From contig NZ_KZ984559.1 of the NCBI RefSeq assembly GCF_003574445.1, forward strand, positions 222,311 through 286,310: 64,000 nt of DNA, given 5' to 3'. This DNA comes from Streptomyces sp. YIM 130001. Its GTDB lineage: Bacteria > Actinomycetota > Actinomycetes > Streptomycetales > Streptomycetaceae. Shown here piece by piece: positions 40,393 to 49,660 of this stretch; positions within the stretch are counted from its first letter, which is position 1; the number at the start of each line of letters is the position of its first letter. Made by a program: the position numbers and the translations under genes. The notes under the pieces were generated by a model. It was given only the letters and a program-made list of their open reading frames with translations, was not told the DNA's origin and searched no databases.

Positions 40393-41034
40393 TCAGCCCT
40401 CATCGGCGAGGATCAGATACAGCTTCTTGCGGGCCTCGTTCACGACCGCCAGCGCCTTCTCGCGCTGGTCGGGCGATCCGGTCTTCCAGACCTGACCGAA
40501 CGCCTCCATCAGACCGAAGCCGGCCTGCCGGATCTCGTTGACCGACTCCCAGTCGACCCCGCGGCCGACCTGATCCCAAGGAGCGTCGGGGCCTTCCTCG
40601 GCCGCCTGGACTCCCTGCTCGGTGAGCGAGAAGAGCTTCTTGCCGCCCTCGGTGGCGGAGCCGATGTGACCCTCGTCCTCGAGGAGCTGCAGCGTCGGAT
40701 AGACCGACCCCGGGCTGGGCTTCCAGGCCCCGCCACTGCGCTCGGCGATCTCCTGGATCATTTCGTAACCGTGCATCGGCCGCTCCTTGAGCAGAGCCAG
40801 GATCGACGCACGTACGTCGCCTCGCCTCGCCCTGCCGCGCGGACCGCCACGGCCTCGTCCACCCCAGGGGCCACCGGGACCTCCGGGGCCTCCGAAGCCG
40901 GGGCCGAAAGGCCCGAACGCGGCCCGCAGGCCTTCGAATTCACCCCGACCGGGCCGACCAGGCCCGCCGGGTCCGCGCCGTCGGCCCTCACCGTGCCGGT
41001 GCTCGTGTTCGTACTCGTGTCCATGGGGACGCAT
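40393..41034 (-). CDS. PadR family transcriptional regulator
   Basis: A 213-residue PadR repressor. The first 70 residues are rich in His, Glu, Gly and Pro (HGHEYEHEHRHGEG, then Gly/Pro repeats) and may bind metal. The winged helix follows: DVRASILALLKERPMHGYEM, SGGAWKPSPGSVYPTLQLLE and GKKLFSLTEQGVQAAEE. A C-terminal helical dimer region ends the protein. The ATG at 41034 has GAGGGGTGG at about 5 nt. Promoter-proximal CGATATATCG and related elements suggest autoregulation. No exporter gene is adjacent, so its main target is unknown. Confidence 0.9.
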   Translation of the reverse strand: MRPHGHEYEHEHRHGEGRRRGPGGPGRPGRGEFEGLRAAFGPFGPGFGGPGGPGGPWGGRGRGGPRGRARRGDVRASILALLKERPMHGYEMIQEIAERSGGAWKPSPGSVYPTLQLLEDEGHIGSATEGGKKLFSLTEQGVQAAEEGPDAPWDQVGRGVDWESVNEIRQAGFGLMEAFGQVWKTGSPDQREKALAVVNEARKKLYLILADEG

Positions 41035-41052
41035 CGCAACCACCCCTCTCAT

Positions 41053-41086
41053 CGATGTACTGTCGCGATGCGTCAACGATATATCG
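41053..41086. promoter_or_regulatory. Probable PadR autoregulatory site
   Basis: CGATATATCG is a perfect 10-bp palindrome at 41077-41086, within an AT-rich patch 43 bp upstream of the padR start. A second element, CGATGTACTGTCGCGATGCG, begins at 41053 and repeats the CGAT half-site. PadR proteins typically bind ATAT-containing dyads near their own promoters. Confidence 0.55.
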
Positions 41087-41631
41087 CTACTGTTCGTTTG
41101 GCAATCCCCTGCCGAATGCGCAGCTCAGCGGCCCGCCACACGGACGGCACCGGGATCTACGGCCGTCGGACTGGCTTCACATGACGGCGTGAAGGGCGGG
41201 GGACGGCGGAGGCGATGATGTGGCAACGACTTTCCGCCCGCCCCTCCGCTCGGCCATCCCCCGTGGCCCGTCGCGAAACCCGGAGACCCTCGGCAGAACA
41301 CGGTCATGCCGTACCGGTTCACCGCCCGGTCACAGCCGGCCAGGGGGACGGCGTACGGCGGTGTGCGTGCGGCCGTTGTGACGCGGCGACGTTCCCCACG
41401 TCTCGCTCGACCCTGGCGCTGTGGAAGAGCTGCGTGGGGAGGACAACGAGATCGAGGCCGGGGCGCGCAGCACCTGCCGAAGACGTTCTCCGGTTCCGCG
41501 AGATCCTCGCCCGGGTACGCGAAGTACGGGCGCGCGGACGCCGTGCCCAGCCGCCTCGCGCTCTGCGCCGGCATCCCTGTCGACCGGCCTCTGCTCCCGG
41601 CAATTGCACGCACGCCTGTGACAGAAGGGAC
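41087..41631. other. Intergenic stretch, no gene recognised
   Basis: About 545 bp between the PadR promoter and the end of the GNAT gene. Open frames on both strands overlap, but none shows a recognisable domain with a ribosome binding site. A minus-strand piece (PYFAYPGEDLAEPENVFGRC, about 41470-41530) looks more protein-like than the rest and could be a relic. Confidence 0.45.
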
Positions 41632-42351
41632 TCAACCGAGCTCGAAGCTGAGTTGCGTGCCGAACTCCTCGAAACCCAAGGCGGCCGCGACTCGACGGGA
41701 GGCGGCAGGCCGCGCCCGCCACTGCGGCAGGAGCCCGGCAGCGAGGGCGTGCGCGACCGCCGCCGAACCCGTCACCCGCGCCAGGCCCCGTCCTCGCGCA
41801 CCGGGCGCCGTCAGTACGCTGACATGGGCCGTCCGCCTCGGCCACCTCCGATATCCCGCAGCAGCGACCACCTGGCCGTGTTCGCGCACCACGTACGCCG
41901 GTGAGGTGATCTCGTCCAGACCGGCCTCGCCGGCGTCCGCGTCACCGGCCGCGTGCTCGAGGGCCTGCAAGTCCGGGTGACCGGCCGGCAGTTGGCCGAC
42001 CGCTGGACCGGCTTCCGCCGGCCGGAAGCTCGCCGGAGATACGTAGGACAGCGCCGCGGGCCCCAGCGTCCGGACCACCGGAAGCGCCGCACCGACCAGG
42101 CCACCGTCCACGGCATCCTCCACCGGCAGTACGCACAGCGCGTCACGGACGGTCGCGGCGGCTCGGTCGCTCGGCGCAGTCACGATCGCCGATCCCGCAA
42201 GGGCGACCACGCCTACCCACCCGGCCGGACAGAGCGCGGACCCCGGGGAGACCACCACGTTCACGCCGCCCTGGAGGCCGAACGACACCGGCGCATCGGC
42301 CAGTTCCTCCCAGAGCGCGCGGGCCCGCACGACCAACTGCTCCGTGGACAC
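41632..42351 (-). CDS. GNAT family N-acetyltransferase
   Basis: A 239-residue protein whose C-terminal half is a GNAT fold. The acetyl-CoA pyrophosphate loop is APGARGRGLARVTGSAAVAH (R-G-R-G-L-A), and the last strands RRVAAALGFEEFGTQLSFEL complete the fold. The N-terminal 100 residues look like a degenerate, FR47-like half. The acceptor is unknown. It uses a GTG start and lies 67 bp downstream of an SDR gene on the same strand, so they may be co-transcribed. Confidence 0.82.
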   Translation of the reverse strand: MSTEQLVVRARALWEELADAPVSFGLQGGVNVVVSPGSALCPAGWVGVVALAGSAIVTAPSDRAAATVRDALCVLPVEDAVDGGLVGAALPVVRTLGPAALSYVSPASFRPAEAGPAVGQLPAGHPDLQALEHAAGDADAGEAGLDEITSPAYVVREHGQVVAAAGYRRWPRRTAHVSVLTAPGARGRGLARVTGSAAVAHALAAGLLPQWRARPAASRRVAAALGFEEFGTQLSFELG

Positions 42352-42418
42352 GGACGTTCATCCTTCCCTTCGGCGGGAAGCGCCGGGAAGACACCCGCCG
42401 GACCGAGGCCGCGCCTCC

Positions 42419-43201
42419 TCAGTGCGCCGAGAATCCACCGTCCACGAAGACCGACTGGCCCGTGACGTACGCCGATGCACCGCTCGCCAGGAACACCGCC
42501 GCGCCGGCGAAGTCCTCCGCCACCCCGTTGCGTCCGACCATGGTGCGCGCCGCGAGCGCCTCCACCCGTTCGGGGTCGGAGGAGAGCCGGGCGTTCAGCG
42601 GAGTCATCACGAATCCGGGCACCAGGGTGTTGCACGTGACGCCGTAGGGGGACCAGGCCTCCGCCTGGGAGCGCGCGAGGGACTCGAGCGCTCCCTTGGA
42701 CACCCCGTACGCCCCGCTCTGCACGAAGGCCCGATGGGCCTGCTGGGAGCTGATGTGGATGATGCGCCCGAAACCGCGCTCCGCCATGCCGGGACCGAAG
42801 CGGCGGCCGAGCAGGAACGGCGCCTCGAGGTTCACCGCCATCGTGGAGTCCCAGACGGCGTCGTCCAGTTCACCCATCGGCGGGCGGAGGTTGATACCCG
42901 CACAGTTCACGAGGATGTCGGGCTCACCGAAGTGGGCGACGGCCTCGTCCGCGGCCGCGCGGACCCCCGCCCGAGTGCCGAGATCGGCGCTCACCCGCGC
43001 CGCGCGGCAGCCGGCCCCGGTCAACTCCGCGACGGTCCGATCGAGACTCGACTCGGTCCTTGCTACGACCACGACGCTCGCGCCGGCCTGCGCGAGCCCG
43101 CCGGCGACTGCCCTCCCGATGCCGGAACTGCCACCGGTGACGAGGGCGGTGCGCCCGTCGAGGGAGAAGAGGTCACGGAGATAGGAGTCGTTCCTGTTCA
43201 T
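42419..43201 (-). CDS. SDR family oxidoreductase, gluconate 5-dehydrogenase-like
   Basis: A 260-residue short-chain dehydrogenase. The N-terminus LRDLFSLDGRTALVTGGSSG and the cofactor motif TGGSSGIG are typical of the gluconate 5-dehydrogenase/FabG-like group. NCAGINLRPP, the Ser region HISSQQAHRAFVQSG and catalytic YGVSKGALE follow, and VTGQSVFVDGGFS ends the domain. It is divergent from a PhzF-family gene and upstream of GNAT. The substrate is likely a sugar acid or related polyol, by inference. Confidence 0.88.
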   Translation of the reverse strand: MNRNDSYLRDLFSLDGRTALVTGGSSGIGRAVAGGLAQAGASVVVVARTESSLDRTVAELTGAGCRAARVSADLGTRAGVRAAADEAVAHFGEPDILVNCAGINLRPPMGELDDAVWDSTMAVNLEAPFLLGRRFGPGMAERGFGRIIHISSQQAHRAFVQSGAYGVSKGALESLARSQAEAWSPYGVTCNTLVPGFVMTPLNARLSSDPERVEALAARTMVGRNGVAEDFAGAAVFLASGASAYVTGQSVFVDGGFSAH

Positions 43202-43391
43202 ACCCGGACCCTGTCACGGCCGTTCGCGCAGCGGTCATCGGGGACCGGCCCGAGTGCCGTCCGTACCGCACTCCGGGACCGGCGGGCGCACTGCTGCCAG
43301 GTGGTGATACCGCCGAGGCCGCCCGAGACCGAGTCCAGAGAACCCGGATTGGCCTTGGCCGACCGCTCCCCCGCCCGCCTAGCCTGCGGTC

Positions 43392-44201
43392 ATGAGAATC
43401 CGGATCGTCGACGCCTTCACCACCCGCCCGTTCGCCGGCAACCCGGCCGGAGTCATGCTCCTCGACTCCTTCCCCACGGACGACTGGATGCAGCGCGTCG
43501 CCCTCGAGGTGAACCACGCCGAGACCGCCTTCACCCACCCACTGCCGCCCGGCGGAGAGGCGGACTGGGCGCTGCGCTGGTTCACCCCCGCGACCGAGGT
43601 CGACCTCTGCGGTCACGCCACCCTGGCCACCGCTCACGTGCTGCGCAGCACGGGCACGGCGGAGGGCACCGTCCGCTTCGCCACCAGGTCGGGCGTGCTC
43701 ACCGCGCAGCACACGCCGGACGGCGCGATCACCCTCGACTTCCCCACCGCACCGCTCACCGCGGAACCGGTGCCCGAGGGACTGGCCACTGCGCTCGGCA
43801 CCGAGCCGCTCTCGGCCCACGACACCGGCCCCCACTGCGGCGACCTCCTGGTCGAACTCGCCGACGAACGGACCGTGCGAGGCCTCTCCCCCGATCTGGC
43901 AGGCCTGGTCCGACACTCACGGCGCGGCATCGTCGCCACCGCGCGCGCCGCAGACCCGGACGGCGGCTACGACTACGTGTCCCGCTGCTTCTTCCCGCGG
44001 GTCGGCGTCGACGAGGACCCCGTCACCGGCAGCGCCCACACCGCCCTCGCCCCGTACTGGTCACCGCGCCTCGGCAACCCGCAACTCACCGGACTGCAGG
44101 CCTCCGCACGATCCGGCCTGGTACGCACCACCCTGAACGGCGATCGCACCCTGCTCACGGGGCACGCGGTCACCGTGATCGAGGGCGAATTGCTGGTCTG
44201 A
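43392..44201 (+). CDS. PhzF family isomerase
   Basis: A 269-residue PhzF-like protein with the two-domain diaminopimelate-epimerase fold. It starts RIRIVDAFTTRPFAGNPAGV and has the catalytic Glu in VNHAETAF. The motifs FTPATEVDLCGHATLATAHV and RVGVDEDPVTGSAHTALAPY are diagnostic. PhzF itself isomerises a dihydro-anthranilate intermediate in phenazine synthesis, but most family members are uncharacterised, and no phenazine genes are nearby. The ribosome binding site is weak. Confidence 0.92.
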   Translation: MRIRIVDAFTTRPFAGNPAGVMLLDSFPTDDWMQRVALEVNHAETAFTHPLPPGGEADWALRWFTPATEVDLCGHATLATAHVLRSTGTAEGTVRFATRSGVLTAQHTPDGAITLDFPTAPLTAEPVPEGLATALGTEPLSAHDTGPHCGDLLVELADERTVRGLSPDLAGLVRHSRRGIVATARAADPDGGYDYVSRCFFPRVGVDEDPVTGSAHTALAPYWSPRLGNPQLTGLQASARSGLVRTTLNGDRTLLTGHAVTVIEGELLV

Positions 44202-44221
44202 CCACCGGAACCGGCTGCCCC

Positions 44222-45022
44222 TCACGCGGTGGGCAGCCAGCCCACCTTCCCGGCGAGCACCGCATACCCCACGAAAGCCCCGACGTCGAGCAGGGTGTGG
44301 GCCACGACCAGGGGCCCCACCCGGCCCCAACGCCGGTACAGGAACACAAAGACCACACCCATGACCATGTTGCCGATGAAGCCACCGATGCCCTGGTAGA
44401 GGTGGTACGAGCCGCGCAGCACCGAACTCGCCCCCAGCGAGGCCATCGGCGACCACCCCAACTGGTCGAGGCGGCGCAGCAGATAGCCGACGACGATGAC
44501 TTCCTCGACGATCGAGTTCTGCATCGCGGACAGCACCAGCACCGGGAATTTCCACCACACGTCGGGCAGCGCCTCCGGCACCACCGTGAGGTTGAACCCG
44601 AGCGCCCTGACGGTCAGATAGAAGGCGATCCCGGTACTGCCGATCACCGCGGCGACGCCCGCCCCGCTGCCGAGATCGAACCACGGGCGGCGCCGGTCGA
44701 AGCCGATCGCGCGCAGGCCCGCCCCCTCTCGCAGCAACAGATGCGCCACGAGTGCGACCGGCACCAGAGCGGTCGCGATACCGAACAGCTGCCAGGCCAG
44801 ATCAAGCCACGGACGCCCGGGAGCGGCCGAGGCGTTGAGGGTGGCCGCCTGATCCTTGAGACCACCCGGTTTCGTCACCGACCCGACAAAGCTGATCAGC
44901 GCGGACAGGCCGCTCGCACCTAGCGAAAGCCCCAAAACGAGCAGTGTCTCGTCCCGGAGAAATCGCCGTGATCTGCCCTCCTGGGGAAAAGAACCGGCCA
45001 CGGACCCCGCCTCCGACTGCAC
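44222..45022 (-). CDS. CPBP family intramembrane metalloprotease
   Basis: About 266 residues with six to eight membrane spans and the C-terminal CPBP (CAAX-protease/bacteriocin-processing) domain. Motif 1 is the Glu-Glu pair in IVEEVIVVGYLLRRL; motif 2 is the His in GSYHLYQGIGGF; motif 3 is the His in VVAHTLLDVGAF. These residues coordinate the catalytic metal inside the membrane. I chose the GTG at 45022 with GGAGG at 5 nt; further upstream GTG codons lack a ribosome binding site. It is divergent from a binding-protein/VWA gene. Its substrate is unknown. Confidence 0.88.
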   Translation of the reverse strand: MQSEAGSVAGSFPQEGRSRRFLRDETLLVLGLSLGASGLSALISFVGSVTKPGGLKDQAATLNASAAPGRPWLDLAWQLFGIATALVPVALVAHLLLREGAGLRAIGFDRRRPWFDLGSGAGVAAVIGSTGIAFYLTVRALGFNLTVVPEALPDVWWKFPVLVLSAMQNSIVEEVIVVGYLLRRLDQLGWSPMASLGASSVLRGSYHLYQGIGGFIGNMVMGVVFVFLYRRWGRVGPLVVAHTLLDVGAFVGYAVLAGKVGWLPTA

Positions 45023-45188
45023 CTCTGCCTCCACTTGTTCAATCCCGCCGCATCCCTGTCCGTGCCCCACTATGGTCTCGAATGCAGGTACGAAGATCGT
45101 GTGCGACAGGCCGTTGGGGGACGGTACGCCGGATCTGGCGTTCGCACCCCCTGCACGGTTTGTTCACTCAGGGAGGGGCACCACCGTC

Positions 45189-46967
45189 ATGGGAAGACAC
45201 AACACGTCCGACCGGCACGCGACGGACGGCCCGCGGCAGGCGCCGCGTGCTCGCCGTCGGACGGTGGCGATCGCCACCGTACTGGTCCTTGCTGTGGCCG
45301 GTGGCACCGCGGTGGTGGCGCAGAACGGACTGTTGCCCTCCTTCGGCGGCTCGTGCGACGACGACGCCGTACGACTCGATGTGGTCGCCTCCCCCGACGT
45401 GGCTCCCGCCCTGACGGAGACGGCCGAGTACGTCAAGGACAACGACGTGACCTCGGACGGCCGTTGCCTGGACATCCGGGTCACCGACCGCGAGTCGTAC
45501 AAGGTCGCCGACTCCCTGCATTCCGGCAAGGTCGCGCCCGACTTCCAGGTGTGGGTACCGGATTCGAGCCTGTGGACGGAGCGGGGTTCGGGAAGCGGCG
45601 AGCAGGTACCGCTCACGGCCGCGGGGAACGTCGCGGCCTCACCGGTCACCATGGGCATGGTCCCGAAGGCCGCCAAGTCGCTCGGCTGGCCGGAGAAGAA
45701 GTACTCCTGGGCCGAGTTGACGGCCGCGGCGACCGCCGGTGACAAGCTCCGCCTCGGCGCCGCCGACCCGGCACGCAGTGCCACCGGCCTCCTGGCCCTC
45801 ACCAAGATCGGTGCGTCCGCCAAGAAGTCGGGCGGCGCCGACAGTGACACCCAGGTCGCCGCCACCGCCAAACAGCTCTCCCAGCGCACCAGCGACAGCG
45901 ACACCCAGGCCCTGGAGACCGTGGCGCGCGACAACTCCGGCACCGAGCAGGGCAACCCGCGCCGCAACCAGGCACTGGTCGTCTCGGAGCAGGCCGCCTT
46001 CGCGCACAACGACAGCGCCGAGCGGGCCGGCAGCCTCCAGCTCTTCTACCCCGAGGACGGATCACCGCAGCTGGACTACCCGTTCACCCTCGTCGACGAA
46101 TCGCAGCTCTCCACCGACGAGAGCCGGGCCGCGCTGCGCTTCATGGCCCTGCTCGGCGAGGAGCGCGGTGCCAAGATCCTTCGCTCGCACGGATTCCGCA
46201 CGGGTACGGGCGAAGCCACCGGCGCACTCGTCACCTCGGCCGGCGGCAGCGCACCGCAGCCGTACCGGACGGCGGCCACCTCGGAGCCGCCCTCTGCCAA
46301 GCAGATCCAGGAGACCCTGGGGATGTGGACGATCACGGTGCAGAGCGCCCGGCTCGCCGTGGTCGTCGACGTATCCGGATCGATGGCCCAGATCGTCCCC
46401 GGCCACGACCAGTCACGTCTCGACGTGACCAAGTCGTCCCTGATCCAGGCCCTTTCACAGTTCACACCCGAGGACGAGATCGGCCTCTGGGAGTTCGCCA
46501 CACTCCTCGACGGCGAACGCGACTACCGCAAGCTGGCTCCCACCCAGCGCCTCGGCGACCGCACCAAGGACGGCACCACCCACCGCGAGCGGCTCACCGC
46601 GGAGTTCGGCCGCCTGCAGCCCGTCCCGGACGGCGCCACCGGCCTCTACGACACGACGCTCGCCGCGTACAAGGAGGCCCAGTCCTCGTACGCGAGCGGG
46701 AAGTTCAACGCAGTGGTGGTGCTGACGGACGGGGCCAACGAGGACCCGGGGTCCATCTCCCGCATCACCCTGGTCGCCGAGCTGGAGAAGCGCGTCGACC
46801 CCAAGCGCCCGGTGCCCCTGATCGCGATCGCGGTCGGCCCCGACGGCGACAAGCAGGAGGTCCAGGAGGTCGCCGAGGTCACCGGCGGCTCAGGCCACCT
46901 GGTCAGCGACCCGGCGCAGATCCACCAGGTCATCCTGAAGGCCATCATGGCGGCGGGTCAGGGCTGA
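45189..46967 (+). CDS. Membrane-anchored solute-binding domain fused to a VWA domain
   Basis: A 592-residue protein. After an Arg-rich N-terminus, one membrane span (VAIATVLVLAVAGGTAVVAQ, about 27-46) anchors it with the rest outside. Residues about 55-390 look like an extracellular solute-binding domain (VRLDVVASPDVAPALTETAE, PDFQVWVPDSSLW). Residues about 395-590 are a von Willebrand A domain with the MIDAS motif VVVDVSGSM (D-X-S-X-S), a conserved Thr and LTDGANED. VWA domains bind partner proteins through a metal. GGAGGG lies about 10 nt before the ATG. It may display a ligand-dependent adhesive or scaffold surface. Function is inference. Confidence 0.88.
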   Translation: MGRHNTSDRHATDGPRQAPRARRRTVAIATVLVLAVAGGTAVVAQNGLLPSFGGSCDDDAVRLDVVASPDVAPALTETAEYVKDNDVTSDGRCLDIRVTDRESYKVADSLHSGKVAPDFQVWVPDSSLWTERGSGSGEQVPLTAAGNVAASPVTMGMVPKAAKSLGWPEKKYSWAELTAAATAGDKLRLGAADPARSATGLLALTKIGASAKKSGGADSDTQVAATAKQLSQRTSDSDTQALETVARDNSGTEQGNPRRNQALVVSEQAAFAHNDSAERAGSLQLFYPEDGSPQLDYPFTLVDESQLSTDESRAALRFMALLGEERGAKILRSHGFRTGTGEATGALVTSAGGSAPQPYRTAATSEPPSAKQIQETLGMWTITVQSARLAVVVDVSGSMAQIVPGHDQSRLDVTKSSLIQALSQFTPEDEIGLWEFATLLDGERDYRKLAPTQRLGDRTKDGTTHRERLTAEFGRLQPVPDGATGLYDTTLAAYKEAQSSYASGKFNAVVVLTDGANEDPGSISRITLVAELEKRVDPKRPVPLIAIAVGPDGDKQEVQEVAEVTGGSGHLVSDPAQIHQVILKAIMAAGQG

Positions 46968-46989
46968 CGGCCGAGCCCCGGATCTCGAA

Positions 46990-47009
46990 CCCGGGCCCGC
47001 GAGCCCGGG
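46990..47009. terminator. Short hairpin between convergent VWA and Gcs2-like genes
   Basis: CCCGGGC (46990-46996) pairs with GCCCGGG (47003-47009) around a 6-nt loop. It sits in the 45-bp gap between the two convergent stop codons, so it could terminate in both directions. Confidence 0.7.
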
Positions 47010-47012
47010 GCC

Positions 47013-48530
47013 TCACGGCAGCACCGGCTCCGGCAGCACACCCACCGGCCAGGTGTGCACCGGTTCGCCGTGCCGCATCAGCTCGCCGTAGCGCCGGGTG
47101 GTGGCCGCGAGTGCCGTCTGCCGGTCGAGGCCGCTGTCGAGCGCCCGGTGGTAGGTGGCCACCTGCCAGGACGCGCCGTTCACGCGCAGCCGGCAGCGCT
47201 CCTCGATCACCCCGAGGTAGAAGTCGCGATCGGCCGGCTCCACGCCCCAGGCGTCGAGCCCGGCGGCAGCGAGCGGCAGCAGTTCCTCCCGTACGAGATC
47301 GACGGCCGCACGCTTGCCCACCGCGCCGAAGCGACCGGGGCCCGGCCACTCGAGTTCGGCGTCGATCCCGTGGCGGCAGGCCGTCTCGAAGTTCGCCGCG
47401 GCCGCCTCGAAGGGCAGTCGCGACCAGACCGGCCGCGAGTCCTCGGCGAGCGCGCGCACGATGCCGTAGTAGAAGGCGGCGTTGGCGATCACATCGGTGA
47501 CCGTGGGGCCTGCGGGCAGCACACGGTTCTCCACCCGCAGGTGCGGAACGCCCTCGGCGATGCCGTAGACCGGACGGTTCCAGCGGTACACCGTGCCGTT
47601 GTGCAGCACGAGTTCGGCGAGGCTCGGCACTCCCCCGCCATCGAGCACACTCAGTGGGTCCTCGTCGTCGTGCAGCGGGAGCAGCGGCGGGAAGTAGCGA
47701 AGATTCTCCTCGAACAACTCGAGTGCAGAATCGATCCACCGCTCTCCGAACCAGGTGCGCGGCCGTACGCCCTGCGCCTGCAGCTCCGGCGGACGCGTGT
47801 CCGTGGACTGCAGGAACAACGGGGGCCTGGACTCGCGCCACAGCTCGTGGCCGAACAGGAAGGGCGCGTTGGCACCGAGGGCGATCTGCACCGCGGCGAC
47901 CGCCTGCGCGGCGTTCCACACATCGGCGAACCGGTCCGGGGTGACCTGCAGATGGAGCTGTACGGAGGTGCACGCCGCCTCGGGGGCGATCGACGCGGAG
48001 GTGCATCGCAGGCGCTCCACGCCTTCGATGTCGAGCGTGAAATCCTCGCCGCGGGCGGCGACCATCTGGTCGTTCAGGAGCGCGTAACGGTCCACGGCGG
48101 AAAGGTTCGACGACACGAGATCATCCGGTGTGAGGGTCGGCAGAATGCCGATCATCACGATCCCGGCGGAAACTTCGGACGCCTTTCGATGGGCATATGC
48201 AAGGCCGGTGCGTATCTCCTCGGCGAGCTGATCGAAGACGCGTCCGCTCAACCGGTGCGGGGCTATGTTCACTTCGAGATTGAACATCCCGAGTTCCGTC
48301 TGGAAATCCCCGCTCGATATTCTCTCCAGCACCTCGCCGTTCATCATCCTCGGCAGTCCGTCCGCCCCCGCGAGGTTCAATTCGATCTCGAGGCCCATCA
48401 GGTTCCGCGGCCGATCGAAGTGCCGGTCGTCCAGAAGCCGGCGCAGAGCCGCCAGGCAATGCTGCAGCTTCTCGCGGTACCTCCGGCGGTCGGACAGGTC
48501 GAACGCCCCGCCCACGACCTTCTCCCCCAT
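47013..48530 (-). CDS. Glutamate-cysteine ligase-like (GCS2-type) enzyme
   Basis: A 505-residue protein of the GCS2-like ATP-grasp-related carboxylate-amine ligase family. The N-terminal acidic metal/substrate motif NLMGLEIELNLAG is followed by FQTELGMFNLEVNIAPHRLS, both typical. SVQLHLQVTPDRFADVWNAA and HLRVENRVLPAGPTVTDVIA (Arg/Glu active-site strand) also match. Such enzymes join glutamate or a related acid to an amine with ATP. Mycothiol-using actinomycetes lack standard glutathione, so the true substrates are unknown. The ATG at 48530 has GGAGGGAAG about 9 nt upstream. Confidence 0.85.
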   Translation of the reverse strand: MGEKVVGGAFDLSDRRRYREKLQHCLAALRRLLDDRHFDRPRNLMGLEIELNLAGADGLPRMMNGEVLERISSGDFQTELGMFNLEVNIAPHRLSGRVFDQLAEEIRTGLAYAHRKASEVSAGIVMIGILPTLTPDDLVSSNLSAVDRYALLNDQMVAARGEDFTLDIEGVERLRCTSASIAPEAACTSVQLHLQVTPDRFADVWNAAQAVAAVQIALGANAPFLFGHELWRESRPPLFLQSTDTRPPELQAQGVRPRTWFGERWIDSALELFEENLRYFPPLLPLHDDEDPLSVLDGGGVPSLAELVLHNGTVYRWNRPVYGIAEGVPHLRVENRVLPAGPTVTDVIANAAFYYGIVRALAEDSRPVWSRLPFEAAAANFETACRHGIDAELEWPGPGRFGAVGKRAAVDLVREELLPLAAAGLDAWGVEPADRDFYLGVIEERCRLRVNGASWQVATYHRALDSGLDRQTALAATTRRYGELMRHGEPVHTWPVGVLPEPVLP

Positions 48531-49012
48531 CGAAGCTTCCCTCCTCGATCGGGCAGCCCGCCGCTCCGCCGCCGCGTCACGGGGGATGATGCCCAGGTGG
48601 TGTGATCGATAACGCCTCGCACATGCCCGACCACGCGTACGCTCAACCCCATTGCCCCGTGGCACATTCACCCGGCATGCTGCATAACACAGTTGCAGCG
48701 GCCGGAAAGTATCGGGAAAAGCGCCGACGAGAACCGGCCCACCGCCTCACTCGCCTGACTTCGAGGTGAGATGGTTGATCGCCGGACAGTTCACGGGAAA
48801 ACGTCCGCGGGATTCGACTGAATTACGTCTTGCCTGCAATGCGCACGACAGCTAGACGAAACACCGGGCGAACATACGTCGTATAAACTCCGCGAACGAG
48901 GCAGAGAGTTGGTGCACGCCCCCACGGCACCGACCGACGGCCCCGCGCCGACAACGCCGTCCGCACCTGCCCTGCGTTTTCCTCAGCCTGTCGAAGTGAG
49001 AGGCGACCCACC
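48531..49012. other. Divergent promoter region
   Basis: About 480 bp between the divergent Gcs2-like and hypothetical genes, less GC-rich than the rest. It contains ATACG-T-CGTAT (48874-48884), an 11-bp palindrome that runs into TATAAA (48882-48887), a plausible -10 element for the rightward gene. No gene is recognised. Confidence 0.5.
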
Positions 49013-49600
49013 ATGCCGCTGCACGTACCCCCGGCCCCAGCGCCAGCCCTCCGCAGCGTCCTCGCAGCACTCGACTCCCCCACCGCCGTGCGCGAGGCAC
49101 GTACCCCGTCACTGCGTTCCGCACCGGGATCGTCCACGCCCGAACGCCCGCTACCCGTCCACGTCCTGGCCCCGGTGAATCCACTCACCGGCCCGACCCG
49201 CACCCGCCTGACCGGCTGGCGCTTCCTGATCCGCAGCGACGGCCGCACCACCGCGGCCGCGGACGCCGTCCTCAAGGCGGACGGCTGGACGTTCTCCCGC
49301 TTCTTCGAAGGCCCGTATCTGGCCTCGACCGAACGGGCCCTGCGCCAGGCCGAGTCGCTCACCGCGGCCTACCAGCCGAGGCTCCTGTCCGTACCCGAGC
49401 TCTACATGCTGACCCTCTGGCTGCACGCCGACTGCGCGTCCGACGGCACCACGGGCCCACCCGCGGACAACGATCTGCTCATCCCGCTGGCTCCAGCACC
49501 ACCGGGCATCGCCGCGCACCGGCCGCACCGCGTGGCCGACCTGCTCCCTGTGCTGACCCACCGTCTCTCGTCCACCCCGGCACTCGCCGCGCCGGCCTGA
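49013..49600 (+). CDS. Hypothetical protein, Streptomyces-type
   Basis: A 195-residue soluble protein. The ATG has GAGAGG about 9 nt upstream. The central region (RLTGWRFLIRSDGRTTAAAD, then SRFFEGPYLASTERALRQAE) is likely alpha/beta. PELYMLTLWLHADCAS and the C-terminal NDLLIPLAPAPPGIAAHRPH follow. The pattern recalls uncharacterised Streptomyces proteins but I cannot name a family. A strong hairpin follows downstream. Confidence 0.7.
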   Translation: MPLHVPPAPAPALRSVLAALDSPTAVREARTPSLRSAPGSSTPERPLPVHVLAPVNPLTGPTRTRLTGWRFLIRSDGRTTAAADAVLKADGWTFSRFFEGPYLASTERALRQAESLTAAYQPRLLSVPELYMLTLWLHADCASDGTTGPPADNDLLIPLAPAPPGIAAHRPHRVADLLPVLTHRLSSTPALAAPA

Positions 49601-49660
49601 CCGCACGTCGCGGCACGGCGTCGAGATCGGTGTGACTAGTGCCTTTCGGCCATGTTGAAC

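Noticed and set aside
43392..44201. Phenazine biosynthesis locus based on PhzF
   Set aside because: PhzF-fold proteins are widespread and no other phenazine gene is nearby.
46981..47012. tRNA-like sequence with CGAACCCGGG
   Set aside because: The surrounding sequence does not fold into a cloverleaf; it is a short terminator-like hairpin.
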